A program made the translations under genes and the position numbers. The notes under the pieces were generated by a model that ran no database searches, was not told where the DNA came from, and saw nothing but the letters and a program-made list of their open reading frames with translations. From Flavobacteriales bacterium UBA2426 (GTDB lineage Bacteria; Bacteroidota; Bacteroidia; Flavobacteriales_F; PHOS-HE28), in NCBI GenBank assembly GCA_002342985.1, contig DDRC01000060.1, positions 2,494-9,431 of the forward strand: a stretch of DNA of 6,938 nt. The letters run 5' to 3'. Positions within the stretch are counted from its first letter, which is position 1. Every line of letters begins with the position of its first letter. This document shows positions 5,757-6,938 of this stretch, one piece after another.

Positions 5757-6938
5757 ATGGCAAGTGGCAAGCAGACGCCCAGGCAGAAGATGATCAACAT
5801 GATGTACCTCGTGTTGACCGCTCTGCTGGCGATGAACGTGTCGAAGGAGATCCTGGACAGCTTCATCACCGTGAACAACGGACTGGAGAACACCAAGCTC
5901 TCGCTCAACGACAAGATGACGGCCCAGTACACCAGCTTCGAGGCCTTCGCCAAGGAGAATCCGGCCAAGTACGGCGCTGCCTGGGAGGAGGCCAAGAGGA
6001 TCAAGACCGCTGGCGCGGACCTGGTCGCCTACATCGATTCCATCAAGGCCAAGGCCATCATCACGGCCGAGGGCTGGCCGCGTGACAGCGTGGTGCTCGG
6101 CGACGGCCGCATCGTGGATCTGGCCAAGGTGACCAAGAAGGACAGCCATGACGAGCTGACCAACCTGCTCATCGGCGGGGAGCCGGCTAACCCGAAGGAC
6201 GGGCCCTTCAGCGCGAAGGAGCTCAGGGCCAAGCTCGAGGCCTTCCGCGACCAGGTGAAGAGCAGCCGCAAGGAGGACGCCGACCTGGCAGCCGCCATGG
6301 ACCGCATCTTCAACTTCGAGGACCGCAAGGACGCCTCGGGCACCATGAACAATTGGGAGAGCATCAACTTCTACCACGTTCCCCTCGCTGCAGGCATCAC
6401 GATCCTCAGCAAGATCCAGAGCGACGTGCGCAACGCCGAAGGCGAGGTGGTGAAGCGGATGATGGACGCAGTGGAGGGCCAGAGCTTCAAGTTCAACAAG
6501 CTCACCGCCATCGTGAAGCCTCAGAGCAGCTACGTGACGGTTGGGGCGAAGTACACGGCCGAGATCTTCCTGGGCGCCTATGACGACCAGAACGCCCCGG
6601 AGGTGTACATCTGCGGCCCTGGGGCCCGGGTGGACACGGCGAAGAAGGAGATCATCGGGGAGGCCATCAAGCTGCCCATGAACGGCGCAAAGGCCATCTT
6701 GGAGCGGACTGCGGGAAGCGCTGGCCTTAACACCGTCAGCGGGATCATCAAGTACAAGCCGGTGGGCGGGGAGCTCCAGACCGAGGTCTTCAGCACCGAA
6801 TACGAGGTGGCCGCGCCGAACCTGGTGGTGAGCCCGACGAAGATGAACGTGTTCTACCGCGGGGTGGACAACCCGGTCTCCATCAGCGTATCCGGCTACA
6901 GCGACAAGAACATCGCGCCCAGCATGACCAACGGCTCC
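5757..6938 (+). CDS. gldM: T9SS motor/shaft protein GldM (3' end outside window)
   Basis: GldM/PorM is anchored by one inner-membrane helix and spans the periplasm as a dimer, transmitting motor rotation to the outer-membrane GldK/GldN ring. The frame is open from the ATG at 5757 to the window end, giving 394 residues of an expected 510-530. The start MASGKQTPRQKMINMMYLVL is typical, with a membrane helix at about 11-30. Arg9 matches the conserved Arg9 of Flavobacterium GldM, proposed to interact with the GldL glutamate. A helical first periplasmic domain follows (about 35-235, with the motif SKIQSDVRNAE at 218-228). Next is a beta-rich second domain (about 245-350) and the start of the third (VVSPTKMNVFYRGVDNP, 357-373). 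The fourth domain, which contacts the ring, lies beyond the window. The 45-base gap to gldL without terminator indicates co-transcription. No frameshift is seen. Confidence 0.95.
   Translation, partial: MASGKQTPRQKMINMMYLVLTALLAMNVSKEILDSFITVNNGLENTKLSLNDKMTAQYTSFEAFAKENPAKYGAAWEEAKRIKTAGADLVAYIDSIKAKAIITAEGWPRDSVVLGDGRIVDLAKVTKKDSHDELTNLLIGGEPANPKDGPFSAKELRAKLEAFRDQVKSSRKEDADLAAAMDRIFNFEDRKDASGTMNNWESINFYHVPLAAGITILSKIQSDVRNAEGEVVKRMMDAVEGQSFKFNKLTAIVKPQSSYVTVGAKYTAEIFLGAYDDQNAPEVYICGPGARVDTAKKEIIGEAIKLPMNGAKAILERTAGSAGLNTVSGIIKYKPVGGELQTEVFSTEYEVAAPNLVVSPTKMNVFYRGVDNPVSISVSGYSDKNIAPSMTNGS

Noticed and set aside
5037..6377. 446-codon open frame on the minus strand across gldL and gldM
   Set aside because: It is an antisense shadow of two confidently identified genes and crosses the gldL-gldM gap. 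Its product is a low-complexity Val/Leu/His/Ala-rich protein, as expected when GC-rich coding sequence is read in reverse.
1..6938. Mobile element, CRISPR array, tRNA or foreign island
   Set aside because: No transposase, integrase, spaced identical repeats, tRNA-like segment or change in composition was seen; every gene is chromosomal core or T9SS-related.

Overview
The window is a continuous stretch of chromosome from a GC-rich member of the Bacteroidota, probably a Flavobacteriales-like lineage. All genes are on the + strand. The assignment rests on gene content. There is a topoisomerase I tail of Bacteroidota type, followed by a Bacteroidota-specific arginase-like protein. After these come a PorP/SprF outer-membrane protein and GldK, GldL and GldM, the core of the type IX secretion system (T9SS), which is found only in this phylum. 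A Bacteroidota-type promoter (TTTG, 18-bp spacer, TATATTGG) precedes porP. Codon third positions are mostly G or C throughout, so this is a high-GC member of a phylum that is usually AT-rich.

Layout: 1-999 is the 3' end of topA, with four GRFGP-type C-terminal repeats and a histone-H1-like Lys/Ala tail. 1113-2285 is an arginase-fold protein whose metal ligands are largely lost. 2286-2417 carries a good promoter and a potential 5'-leader hairpin. 2418-3347 is a PorP/SprF-family protein. 3348-3467 is an intergenic region with a 13-bp interrupted stem-loop and an imperfect direct repeat. 3468-4829 is the lipoprotein gldK, 4923-5711 is gldL, and 5757 to the window end is gldM, cut off at residue 394. 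gldN would be expected just downstream.

How the genes work together: GldL and GldM form the inner-membrane rotary motor driven by the proton-motive force. The periplasmic part of GldM spans the envelope to the GldK(-GldN) ring under the outer membrane. PorP/SprF proteins are outer-membrane partners of the system. The order porP-gldK-gldL-gldM matches the porPKLMN order known from Porphyromonas gingivalis. The residues expected to matter for the motor (GldL Glu48, GldM Arg9) are present, so the machine looks functional.

Nothing here looks like a mobile element, CRISPR array or foreign island. The least understood element is the arginase-like protein beside the secretion operon. It retains the fold signature and a Trp-rich C-terminal extension but has only part of the dimanganese site, so it is the best candidate for undescribed biology. 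The long antisense reading frames are compositional shadows of the sense genes.
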